A stretch of 64,000 bases of DNA from Cyclobacterium marinum DSM 745 (GTDB taxonomy: Bacteria; Bacteroidota; Bacteroidia; Cytophagales; Cyclobacteriaceae). A program made the translations under genes and the position numbers. The notes under the pieces are model-generated. The model saw only the letters and a program-made list of their open reading frames with translations. It was not told the origin of the DNA and did no database searches. How positions within the stretch are numbered: position 1 is the stretch's first letter; each line of letters opens with the position of its first letter. Below, one piece after another: positions 33,636 through 42,104 of this stretch. The stretch is from NCBI RefSeq assembly GCF_000222485.1, contig NC_015914.1, positions 558,001 to 622,000 on the forward strand, read 5' to 3'.

Positions 33636-35359
33636 TCAAAAATCCGCTTGTAAACCAAACCGTTTTTTCAACTCCTTCAGCGCAGGGGATTTTTCCATCA
33701 GATAAGTAAACTTCTCGCCTGCAGTATAGAGGTTTTTTATAGGATCCTTTTCATGCTCAGTGATCTCAAAAGTCACCTCCACATCCGGATGTCTCAATTT
33801 TCTTCTTAAAATCCCTGTGAGTTCAGGTTTCAGTTTCGGAAATAAATCTTCATGCAAGCCACTGCTTAACATAAAGACAACTTCCTGACCTCTAACCTCA
33901 AAAGGTTGATTAAGCAAGGCCATTTCCATGTTTTTATGGTCTTCTCTAAACTCTTCAAGTACTTCAGCAAAAACATTTTTTACAGTGTCCTGATTGATTG
34001 GCTGTCTAGGTAAGCTCTCGTCCAATACTGGTATTTCCTCTTTGGAGCTTTCTTGTTTGGCCAATTTCTCTGCGGGTTTCGCATTCACCTGATTTTTAAC
34101 TGCTTTCAGGTTTGAAGGAATAGAAATTGTCTTTTTGATGACTTGAGCCGGAGTAGATTTTGCTGAGGATTTGGGATTTTCTACAGCCTCATTTCTAACT
34201 TCAGACTCATTTGCTAGGCTTTTTTTTTTGCCTCTTGGTCCGACACTGCCGCAAGTGAAATAGCGTGGGGCAATTTAGCCAGTTTCATCAAAACCAATTC
34301 CACATGCAATCTCTGGTTTTTACTGGCTTTATAAGACAAATCTGCTTGATTGCAAATACTTAGTCCGGACAATAAAAAAGACAAGGGGCTTTTTGCAGAT
34401 TGCTCTACATACCTTTCCTTGGCTGTTTCAGACACCTGAAGCAAAATGGCTGTATCTGGATCTTTACACACCATCAGTTCCCTCAAATGTTCACTTAAAC
34501 CTACCAGAAAGTTATGCCCATCAAAACCTTTTTTAAGAATTTCATCAAAAATCAGTAAAGCCTTGGAGATGCTTTCTTCCAAAAGCGCATCTGTAACTTT
34601 AAAATAATAGTCATAATCCAGTACATGAAGGTTGTCAATTGTCTCCTGATAGGTAACCTTTTTTCCTGCGGAAAAAGTAACAATCAGGTCATAGATAGAG
34701 AGAGCATCTCTAAGGGCCCCATCGGCTTTGGTGGCGATAAGCCTTAGCGCTTCCGTTTCATAATCGACCCCTTCTTCCTTAGAAATGTATTCTAAATGCT
34801 GGCTAATGTCCTGAATTTGAATTCTATTGAAGTCAAAAATCTGACATCTTGAAAGAATGGTAGGAATAATTTTATGTTTCTCAGTGGTGGCAAGAATAAA
34901 AATTGCATGTTTGGGAGGTTCTTCCAAAGTCTTCAAAAAAGCATTGAAGGCTTGGGTGGTAAGCATGTGAACCTCATCAATTATATAAACTTTGTATTTC
35001 CCCTTTTGAGGAACATACCTCACTTGGTCCACTAAGTTTCGCATATCATCGACGGAGTTATTCGATGCTGCATCCAATTCGTGAACATTAAAAGAGCTGT
35101 TGGAATTAAAAGCTTCACAAGAACTACATTCATTGCAAGCTTCCCCATTGTCTTTTCTGTTTTCACAATTTATGGTCTTGGCCAAAATTCTGGCACATGT
35201 AGTTTTACCGACTCCTCTGGGCCCACAAAACAAAAATGCTTGCGCTAAATGCTCATTTTTTATGGCGTTTTTGAGGGTAGTGGTAATATGGCTTTGCCCC
35301 ACCACACTTTTAAAGTCCGAGGGTCTGTATTTTCTGGCAGAAACAACAAAATTTTCCAT
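33636..35359 (-). CDS. dnaX: DNA polymerase III subunit tau (full length, via -1 frameshift)
   Basis: Tau is the clamp-loader subunit that also tethers the polymerase and helicase. Residues 1-381 are in frame 0: Walker A FCGPRGVGKTTCARIL, the zinc module with CSSC, Walker B YIIDEVHMLT, and the SRC motif LSRCQIFDF. After A10 (34229-34220) a -1 shift continues as SLANESEVRNEAVENPKSSA through a basic linker. It then enters the C-terminal domain (PINQDTVKNVFAEVLEEFRE) and ends at 33636, about 575 residues in all. No stop interrupts the -1 frame between the run and the C-terminal segment. The ATG at 35359 is preferred to GTG 35362. Confidence 0.88.
34214..34230 (-). promoter_or_regulatory. dnaX slippery A10 run followed by a stop
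   Basis: On the coding strand: GC, ten A, GCC, TAG. A -1 slip by the ribosome, or RNA polymerase slippage on the homopolymer, moves reading into the tau frame. The stop codon comes two codons after the run. Dual products from such runs are known for dnaX in E. coli (ribosomal) and Thermus (transcriptional); here the mechanism is inferred. Confidence 0.8.
34214..35359 (-). CDS. dnaX: DNA polymerase III subunit gamma (in-frame product)
   Basis: Translation without frameshifting reads the A run as three Lys codons, then Ala and TAG at 34214-34216. This gives a 381-residue protein ending QEAKKKA. It retains the AAA+ ATPase domains I-III of the clamp loader but lacks the polymerase- and helicase-binding tail, which corresponds to gamma in other bacteria. 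Confidence 0.82.
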   Translation of the reverse strand: MENFVVSARKYRPSDFKSVVGQSHITTTLKNAIKNEHLAQAFLFCGPRGVGKTTCARILAKTINCENRKDNGEACNECSSCEAFNSNSSFNVHELDAASNNSVDDMRNLVDQVRYVPQKGKYKVYIIDEVHMLTTQAFNAFLKTLEEPPKHAIFILATTEKHKIIPTILSRCQIFDFNRIQIQDISQHLEYISKEEGVDYETEALRLIATKADGALRDALSIYDLIVTFSAGKKVTYQETIDNLHVLDYDYYFKVTDALLEESISKALLIFDEILKKGFDGHNFLVGLSEHLRELMVCKDPDTAILLQVSETAKERYVEQSAKSPLSFLLSGLSICNQADLSYKASKNQRLHVELVLMKLAKLPHAISLAAVSDQEAKKKA

Positions 35360-35540
35360 CACCGCAATTTATAAAATTAATCGAACTTAAAACTCACAGT
35401 TCGTCCTTTTTACCAGTTCAATTTCCCTAACCTACTGAAAACTTGAGCATTTAAATATTTTTCATTTTCCAGAAACCAACCGGCTTCCTTGTTTATGCTA
35501 ATTATCGCTTTCTTCGAAAGTTTTCTCAAAACACCCCTGA

Positions 35541-36401
35541 TCAACCTAGTTCAGGTCCTGTTATCAAATAGTAATTAGCTAATTCTTCCTTTACTTTATT
35601 GGGTGGAATATACATTCTGATTAATTCTCTTTGCTTAACAAAACCACGATTTACCAACCAGGAGTATAATTTATAATGATGCACTCCCAAATCCAACACA
35701 AAGTCATGGCCCTCGAATGTTTTCAATATCCGAGTAATAAGTGCTTGTGCTACAAAATCATTTGAGGCTATCATGGGGCCTAATTGTAATAATTTACTCC
35801 CCAGTCTACAAAACACATAACCTACTATTTCTTCTCTTTCTTTTACCAAAAAAGCTCCATTGGGAAGCCTCTCAAACAACTGTTCCAGAAGCTTGGCCCG
35901 GTCAACGCCAAAAACTTTGTAATCATAGGAGAGGATGTCAGGAAAATCATCCGGGGTTACCACTTGTACCTCTACAGTCACACTTTCTTTTATTGACGAT
36001 GCTTCCTTGGGACGGATCCACCTAAAAAGTGAATACTCTTTAACAAAACCCAATTGTTCGTATACTTTTTGGCCGGCGGGGGTTGCATCCAGTTTTATGG
36101 TTTGTTTGTCTCCTATTCTTTGGATAACCTCTCGCATCAACCTTTTGCTGATTCCTCGTCTTCTGTAGCTTCGGTCCACCAACATCATTCCTATCCAAGC
36201 CAATCTATTTTGGTAAGAATAGGCGCAAACTGTGCCTACAACTGCATCTTCTCCCTCAACTACGAGACATAAACTAGGGTTCTCAGCTAATATCAATTGC
36301 CAATCTGCCTCTGTTTGGTTCCATCCTTCCACAGTCTTCAAGCGCATGGCAGCCTCCAAGTCACTCAGCTGCATTTCCCTTAAAAATAATTCTGAATCCA
36401 T
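35541..36401 (-). CDS. GNAT-family N-acetyltransferase with two GNAT-like domains
   Basis: A 286-residue protein. The N-terminal GNAT domain (residues 1-140) has the acetyl-CoA loop DRSYRRRGISKRLMREVIQ and YEQLGFVKEYSLFRW. The second half (residues 150-286) repeats the fold weakly (EEIVGYVFCRLGSKLLQLGP, HHYKLYSWLVNRGFVKQREL) and matches the acetyltransferase-18-like C-terminal domain. The substrate is unknown. It stands alone between dnaX and a divergent ABC exporter. Confidence 0.85.
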   Translation of the reverse strand: MDSELFLREMQLSDLEAAMRLKTVEGWNQTEADWQLILAENPSLCLVVEGEDAVVGTVCAYSYQNRLAWIGMMLVDRSYRRRGISKRLMREVIQRIGDKQTIKLDATPAGQKVYEQLGFVKEYSLFRWIRPKEASSIKESVTVEVQVVTPDDFPDILSYDYKVFGVDRAKLLEQLFERLPNGAFLVKEREEIVGYVFCRLGSKLLQLGPMIASNDFVAQALITRILKTFEGHDFVLDLGVHHYKLYSWLVNRGFVKQRELIRMYIPPNKVKEELANYYLITGPELG

Positions 36402-36523
36402 TTTTACTTAACAACTTAAATTGAAATATAAATCGGTAAACTGGAATATTTAACTGCATTTGGAATTTTTTTCATATTTTAGAAATTCTAACCTCCGGAA
36501 ACCCAATTAACCCAGCTATCAAT

Positions 36524-38011
36524 ATGGTGAAAACCTTGATAAAACTTGAAGTACTTAAAAGAATAAGAGGAACTTCTTTCGCAAGAAGCTTAGCCATTGG
36601 CATATTGATGCTATTCATTGGTATTTTATTATTGGGTTATCTGTTTTTATTTGGGCTATTCCTGAACAGACTGGTCACAGATGTTCTAGAAAAGCCAGAT
36701 GCAATTATTTTCATCAACAGCAACCTGCTTTATTTCTTTTTATTAGAGCTAATTTACCGGTATTTCATCCAACAATTGCCGGTAATCAACCTAGAAAACT
36801 ATTTACATTTACCTATTCCTAAATCAGGAATAATTCATTCTTTACTGATCTGCAGTTTCTTGTCCCCACTTAATATTGTGGCTTTGTTAATATTTGGGCC
36901 CTTTGCATTTGTGGAAGTCATGTTAGTGTATGGAATGGCGCCTGCTTTGGTATGGTTGGGAGCAATTTTATTAACAAGCTGGTCCATGCACTGGTTTGTG
37001 CTATGGTTTAAACAGAGGTTTGAGGACAGTCTTACTGGAACACTCATTGTATTCAGCGCACTTTTGATAAGTATTGGTTCAAATTATTTCGGTTTATATG
37101 ATCTGGGTGGTTTCTTTGAACCCGTCTTCACCTTTGCCCTTGAAAACCCTGCTCCTATCGTATTATTAGCCATTTTTTTTATTTTAAGCTACTTCCTATG
37201 CTTTGCATTTTATAGGCAAAATGCCTATTTGGAAGAGTTGGCAGAAGGAGAGCATTTACAATTTGCCAACCAGGATTTAGGCTTTTTATCAAAATTTGGA
37301 CTTGCCGGTGAAATGGCCAATTTGGAATGGAAACTTATCATCAGGCATAAGAAAAGCAGAACCTACCTTATGCTTTGCCTTTTTTTCTTACTGTATGGAT
37401 TGATATTCTACACCAACCCTGCCTACCGGGTAGAAACAGGATTTAGCTATTTATTTATCTTTGTAGGCACCTTCATTACGGGAATTTTTATGCTTCAATA
37501 TGGGCAATTATTCCTAAGCTGGAATTCGCCTACTTTTGACTTCTACACCCACCAGAAAAATGGATTGCGCGCTTTGGTCAGAGGGAAATACTTGCTATTT
37601 TGTGGTATTTCTTTTCTGTGCTTCATCCTCTCCGTACCCTATGTTTATTTCGGCTGGAATGTACTATTCATACATTTGGCTACATTTTTATTCAATATGG
37701 GGGTAACCATACACTTGGTTATTTACATTGCCCTTTGGAAACCCAAGCCAATGAACCTCAACAAAGGCTCTATATTCAACTATGAAGGCATGGGGCTCTC
37801 TCAATTCCTAATGATTGTTCCTTTGGTAGCTGTACCCTATGTGGTTTTCTTACCTGTAGCCTACTGGTTTGGGGATTATTTCGGCTTGTTGGCTCTCAGT
37901 ATAATTGGAGGATTCGGCCTGCTGGTATTCCCAATGGTCTCTAAAAAAATGGCTGATGTGGTTGTAGAGAAAAAGTATGAAATTTCCGCTGCATTTCGTC
38001 AAGAATTATGA
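36524..38011 (+). CDS. DUF5687 ABC-type membrane protein
   Basis: A 495-residue integral membrane protein with about 10-12 hydrophobic helices. It has the DUF5687 pattern of Bacteroidota: an N-terminal EVLKRIRGTSFARSLAIGIL, then LELIYRYFIQQLPVINLENY and SKFGLAGEMANLEWKLIIRH. These proteins act as the permease of ABC-2-like exporters. The ATPase gene follows with an ATGA overlap at 38008-38011, so the two form one transporter. The exported substrate is unknown. Confidence 0.85.
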   Translation: MVKTLIKLEVLKRIRGTSFARSLAIGILMLFIGILLLGYLFLFGLFLNRLVTDVLEKPDAIIFINSNLLYFFLLELIYRYFIQQLPVINLENYLHLPIPKSGIIHSLLICSFLSPLNIVALLIFGPFAFVEVMLVYGMAPALVWLGAILLTSWSMHWFVLWFKQRFEDSLTGTLIVFSALLISIGSNYFGLYDLGGFFEPVFTFALENPAPIVLLAIFFILSYFLCFAFYRQNAYLEELAEGEHLQFANQDLGFLSKFGLAGEMANLEWKLIIRHKKSRTYLMLCLFFLLYGLIFYTNPAYRVETGFSYLFIFVGTFITGIFMLQYGQLFLSWNSPTFDFYTHQKNGLRALVRGKYLLFCGISFLCFILSVPYVYFGWNVLFIHLATFLFNMGVTIHLVIYIALWKPKPMNLNKGSIFNYEGMGLSQFLMIVPLVAVPYVVFLPVAYWFGDYFGLLALSIIGGFGLLVFPMVSKKMADVVVEKKYEISAAFRQEL

Positions 38012-38706
38012 TAAAAATAAACGCTTTAAAAAAAATATACGGCACCACGACCGTCCTTAACATTCCTGAACTTACCATCCCAAAAAGCCAATGTATCGGC
38101 CTTGTGGGGAATAATGGTGCAGGAAAAACTACCTTATTTCGAATTATGCTCGACCTAGTTAGGGCCACCGAGGGCTTTGTAAGCGTGGATGAGGAAGAGG
38201 TAAACAAGGGAGAGCAATGGAAAACAAAAGTGGGGGCCTACTTGGATGAAAACATGCTCCTCTCCTATCTTAGCCCGGAGGAATATTTCAAAGCTTTAAT
38301 AAAAATTTATAGGCTATCTGAAGAAGACCTTCAACTGCATCTCGACAAGTTTGCCGATTTTTTTAATGGGGAGATCTTGGGCACAAAAAAGTACATTCGA
38401 GACCTATCCAAAGGAAACATAAAAAAGGTAGGGATAGCGGCCGCACTTTTAGGAAAGCCGGAAGCTGTCTTGCTTGATGAACCATTTGAAAACCTTGACC
38501 CAAGCTCTCAAATCAGGTTGAAAAAATTAATTTTAAAAGAAAAAGAAGAAAATTTGGTTACCTTTTTAATTTCTAGCCATGATTTAAACCATGTAACGGA
38601 AATCTGTGAAAGAATAGTACTATTGGAAAAAGGCATCATTGTGAGAGACTTAGAAGACAAAAGTCTAATGACAGAGGAGTTAAACAATTACTTCAATGTC
38701 AGCTGA
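38008..38706 (+). CDS. ABC transporter ATP-binding protein
   Basis: A 232-residue ATPase partner of the DUF5687 membrane protein. Walker A is GLVGNNGAGKTTLF near residue 34, the signature is LSKGNIKKVGIAAAL, Walker B is AVLLDEPFENLDPSS and the switch His is in LISSHDLNHV. It resembles the NatA/CcmA exporter class. The start overlaps the permease stop. Confidence 0.93.
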   Translation: MIKINALKKIYGTTTVLNIPELTIPKSQCIGLVGNNGAGKTTLFRIMLDLVRATEGFVSVDEEEVNKGEQWKTKVGAYLDENMLLSYLSPEEYFKALIKIYRLSEEDLQLHLDKFADFFNGEILGTKKYIRDLSKGNIKKVGIAAALLGKPEAVLLDEPFENLDPSSQIRLKKLILKEKEENLVTFLISSHDLNHVTEICERIVLLEKGIIVRDLEDKSLMTEELNNYFNVS

Positions 38707-38887
38707 ACTATAAATACAAAGATTGTACAAGCAAATATCATGTAAGCCATCCAATATTTTGCTTTAAAGAAACATGTCTGTATTGATCGAAATAGCGTAT
38801 TTACCGCTTTTCAACTATATTAAGTTCTCCCTATATTTTTCCGTTAAAATCGTTTAATTTACGATTTCAATTGAAACCAGAATACCT

Positions 38888-40123
38888 ATGGCTAAAACAG
38901 AAAATCCAAATAGGAGAAAATTTATTAAAAGATCAGCATTGAGTTCAATGGCTGCTCTTTTGGGTAGTAAAATAGTCTATGCCCTTCCCGAAAATTACAC
39001 ACCTGTTGCTCTGGAACAAGACAATGATCCGGGCACACTTTTCGGAAAACATAAGGATATGATTGTCTTGAATGACAAGCCTTGGAATGTGGAATCAAAA
39101 GCCCATTTATTGGACGATGATGTCACACCTGCCGATAAAATGTTCATTAGAAATAACGGGTTGATTCCTGATAAAATCGATGTAGACAACTGGACCTTAA
39201 CCATAAAAGGGGAGGCCATGGATGAAGAAAAAACCTATTCTTTACAAGAACTTAAAACAAAATTCACCAATCACACCTACCAACTGGTTTTGGAATGTGG
39301 AGGAAATGGCAGAAAAGAATACTTTCCACCTACCAAGGGAAACCAATGGTCTTTGGGTGCCGTATCTTGTGCCAAATGGACAGGAATTCGACTTAGGGAT
39401 TTACTAAAGGATGCAGGAATAAAAGACAATGCGGTATATGTGGGTTACCACGGTGCTGACAAACACATCAGCCGTGATCCAAACAAAAGCCCTATTTCCA
39501 GGGGAATACCTATCTCTAAAGCAATGGAGGATTACACTTTATTAGCCTTTGCCATGAATGGAGAGGACATCCCTATAGCACATGGACACCCTTTACGATT
39601 GATAGCTTCAGGATTCCCTGCATCAGTATCCGGAAAGTGGCTGGAGGCCTTGTCTATTCGTGACCGAGTTCACGATGGAGAAAAAATGGCAGCCCCCTCC
39701 TATTCAATTCCTAAAACACCTGTGGAACCGGGTGCGGAAGTGAAAAACGAGGACATGAAAATCATAGAAAGCATGCCTGTAAAATCTCTTATTTCCTATC
39801 CAAAATCCGGTGCAATGATCGCCCCTAAACAAGCATTGGAAATTAGAGGACACGCCTGGACCGGTGCTAAGCAAATCACTAAAGTGGAATATTCTATTGA
39901 TTTTGGAGCCACCTGGCATGGCTGTAATCTCAAACAAGCCGCTAATCAGTACTCTTGGCAGCACTTTACAGCTAAAATTAATTTTCCTGAAAAAGGATAT
40001 TATGAAGTTTGGGCCAAAGCTACAGATAACAAAGGCATCAGCCAACCCATGGTTACCCCGGGCTGGAATCCAAAAGGATACCTGAACAATGCATGTCATA
40101 GAATTGCCATAAAAGTAGCCTAA
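38888..40123 (+). CDS. Molybdopterin sulfite dehydrogenase catalytic subunit (SorA/SoxC-like)
   Basis: A 411-residue periplasmic molybdoenzyme. The twin-arginine signal is NRRKFIKRSALSSMAALLG. The sulfite-oxidase molybdopterin domain has LVLECGGNGRKEYFPP and SLGAVSCAKWTGIRLRDLL, where the Cys is the likely molybdenum ligand. A C-terminal Mo-co dimerisation domain follows (WTGAKQITKVEYSIDFGATW). Sulfite would be oxidised to sulfate with electrons passed to the cytochrome encoded 1 base downstream. Other family members use other sulfur substrates or act as dehydrogenases of unknown specificity. Confidence 0.9.
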   Translation: MAKTENPNRRKFIKRSALSSMAALLGSKIVYALPENYTPVALEQDNDPGTLFGKHKDMIVLNDKPWNVESKAHLLDDDVTPADKMFIRNNGLIPDKIDVDNWTLTIKGEAMDEEKTYSLQELKTKFTNHTYQLVLECGGNGRKEYFPPTKGNQWSLGAVSCAKWTGIRLRDLLKDAGIKDNAVYVGYHGADKHISRDPNKSPISRGIPISKAMEDYTLLAFAMNGEDIPIAHGHPLRLIASGFPASVSGKWLEALSIRDRVHDGEKMAAPSYSIPKTPVEPGAEVKNEDMKIIESMPVKSLISYPKSGAMIAPKQALEIRGHAWTGAKQITKVEYSIDFGATWHGCNLKQAANQYSWQHFTAKINFPEKGYYEVWAKATDNKGISQPMVTPGWNPKGYLNNACHRIAIKVA

Positions 40124-40124
40124 T

Positions 40125-40577
40125 ATGGGAAAATCGAGAGCAATCATTGCCACAATATTAATCGCATTAATAGCCTTTGGAGCTTATTTGTGGTCCACCA
40201 AAAACCAAGCCCCTTCCGATGGGGAGTTTGTTGCTGCTGACGCACCGGTGGATGCCAACCCTTTGGCATCAGAAATAGTAAATGGAATTCATGTACCCAC
40301 AGGCTTAATAGCAGACGAAGGGCTTAATTTGGTTATCGCCAATTGCACCGCCTGTCATTCAGCTAAACTAGTTACCCAAAACTATGCTGACCGTGAAGGT
40401 TGGAAAAAAATGATCAGGTGGATGCAAAGCTCCCAAAACCTGTGGGACCTGGGCGCACAAGAAGAAGTAATTCTTGATTATTTGTCCAAGAATTATGCTC
40501 CGGGAAGTGCTTCTCAGGGAAAAGGAGGCCGAAGGGCACCTTTAGGAGAAATAGAGTGGTATGATTTGAATAATTAA
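40125..40577 (+). CDS. Monoheme cytochrome c, SorB-like partner
   Basis: A 150-residue exported or membrane-anchored cytochrome. An N-terminal helix (IIATILIALIAFGAYLW) precedes one c-type heme site, CTACH, near residue 85. A downstream Met (GWKKMIRWMQ) is a candidate axial ligand. The layout equals the small subunit of sulfite:cytochrome c oxidoreductase. It is one base from the catalytic subunit gene and one base from the convergent propeller gene. Confidence 0.9.
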   Translation: MGKSRAIIATILIALIAFGAYLWSTKNQAPSDGEFVAADAPVDANPLASEIVNGIHVPTGLIADEGLNLVIANCTACHSAKLVTQNYADREGWKKMIRWMQSSQNLWDLGAQEEVILDYLSKNYAPGSASQGKGGRRAPLGEIEWYDLNN

Positions 40578-40578
40578 T

Positions 40579-41958
40579 TCAAGGTCTTTCCGCTATAAAA
40601 ATTTGCACATAGCCTTTAACATCTTTGTTGAAGGCTATTTTTTTTCCATCATTTGAATAATTGATAGCAAAAGGTACAGTGTCAAAGGTTGGAGTAATTG
40701 AAGAGGCTTTGCCTGGATTCATCTCCTCATCTACAGTATTGACAAAAACCTGATTATTGCAGATATATGCAAACTCCTTTGTCTTCGGGTGCCATCGCAC
40801 TGTACTCTGCACTGCTGTCTCATAAAAAGACACTTGCTTAGGTTCTCCTCCAAGAGCAGGAATTAAAAAAACCTGATCAATCCCATTTTCATCTTTGGCC
40901 AAATAAGACAAAAAAGCCCCATCCATTGATGAAGTCACCCAATGCCTGAAATCCGTGGTAACACCCGGATATTTTGCGTTCTCAGTATAAGTTAGCCTTT
41001 TAACTTCTGCTCCTGCAGGTGGCATGGGCATGGTAGTAGAAGTTCCTGCAAGCGAACCTTCGGGGCCCTCCACATTAATTTCTTCAGGAATATCCACTAT
41101 AAAAACTTCTGTAAGTTTCTCTCCTTTTTTGGTCTTTAGGTCACCTAAGAAAGCTCTGGCCATTTGCCAACTACCATCTTCCCTTTGATACCCCTTTTGG
41201 CCAACCCACCAGTCACTATATGCCTTGCTAATTTCCTCTGTTCCCGGGCGAGGATTTGGCACTACTTTAACGACCAACACCGAATACCATCCTCCCTGGA
41301 AATTTTCACCGTTTTTTGCTGTGACTTTTGGGCTTTTCAGGTGTCTTTTAGACACCCCTACTGTCCTTAAATTGAACGTTTCCCCTGTTTTCTCCTCCAA
41401 ATCATACATTATGGCATCATTATAAGTATAGCCTAACCAATCCCCATCACCACTCCACTGGTGCCTATGGGTCCCCCCTCGTAATGCTCCGGCAGTAAAT
41501 GGGGCCTCAACATCTCTACTATCCATCCAATAAGATGAATTGGTGGTTTCATCCACAATCCTCCCTAGTCTTCTATGCATAGCATAGGGCTTTTCTTTAT
41601 TGGATGGAGGCAAACCATGGATAAATACAAGTTCATTTTTACTTGGATGGTAACTGACCGCCCCTACACCTGGACCATATTCATTGGAATGCTCGGTTTG
41701 ATAAACAACTTTTGTCTCACCGTTCTGAACATTTACCTTTTCTATGATTGCATTTTCCCCTATTCCTCCTTCATTTGGTCTCGTATCATAAACTATCCAG
41801 ACATCATCAGGTGAAAAATTTTGATTATTGTCCATGGCATGATTCTTTTTTTGATGGGTCAATTGCTTGACTTGCCAAATATCTTGAGAAAAAAGCGTTG
41901 AGGTTACCATCATGAACATTGCAGAAAAAAGATAATTTTTAGGTTTATTTAAGGTCAT
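40579..41958 (-). CDS. DUF3748/TolB-like propeller exported protein
   Basis: A 459-residue exported protein. The signal peptide (NYLFSAMFMMVTSTLFSQ) is obtained by starting at ATG 41958 rather than the longer open frame from 42018. The mature protein has TolB/WD40-like blades (FSPDDVWIVYDTRPNEGG, WSGDGDWLGYTYNDAIMYDL, AINYSNDGKKIAFNKD). It resembles DUF3748 proteins of Bacteroidota. Function unknown; the Asp/Asn-rich blades suggest binding rather than catalysis. Convergent with the cytochrome gene. Confidence 0.78.
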   Translation of the reverse strand: MTLNKPKNYLFSAMFMMVTSTLFSQDIWQVKQLTHQKKNHAMDNNQNFSPDDVWIVYDTRPNEGGIGENAIIEKVNVQNGETKVVYQTEHSNEYGPGVGAVSYHPSKNELVFIHGLPPSNKEKPYAMHRRLGRIVDETTNSSYWMDSRDVEAPFTAGALRGGTHRHQWSGDGDWLGYTYNDAIMYDLEEKTGETFNLRTVGVSKRHLKSPKVTAKNGENFQGGWYSVLVVKVVPNPRPGTEEISKAYSDWWVGQKGYQREDGSWQMARAFLGDLKTKKGEKLTEVFIVDIPEEINVEGPEGSLAGTSTTMPMPPAGAEVKRLTYTENAKYPGVTTDFRHWVTSSMDGAFLSYLAKDENGIDQVFLIPALGGEPKQVSFYETAVQSTVRWHPKTKEFAYICNNQVFVNTVDEEMNPGKASSITPTFDTVPFAINYSNDGKKIAFNKDVKGYVQIFIAERP

Positions 41959-42104
41959 TTTTAAAGTTTCTTCAAATTTAACTCTCCAATATACGGTAGA
42001 TTGATAAAATAGTACCAATGTTTTAAGTAGGTTATGGCAATTGATGCTTTTTTATTTCACCTATTTTATTAATATTTCCAATTGAAAGACAAAACCCTGA
42101 CCTT

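Noticed and set aside
33636..34088. Separate hypothetical gene downstream of dnaX
   Set aside because: It is the tau C-terminal domain in the -1 frame; the frame is open back to the A10 run.
39704..40153. 149-residue minus-strand frame
   Set aside because: Antisense shadow of the sulfite dehydrogenase gene, which has clear motifs on the plus strand.
41959..42018. Longer N-terminus of the DUF3748-like protein
   Set aside because: Starting at 41958 gives a clean signal peptide; the extra 20 residues are polar and sit in the divergent promoter region.
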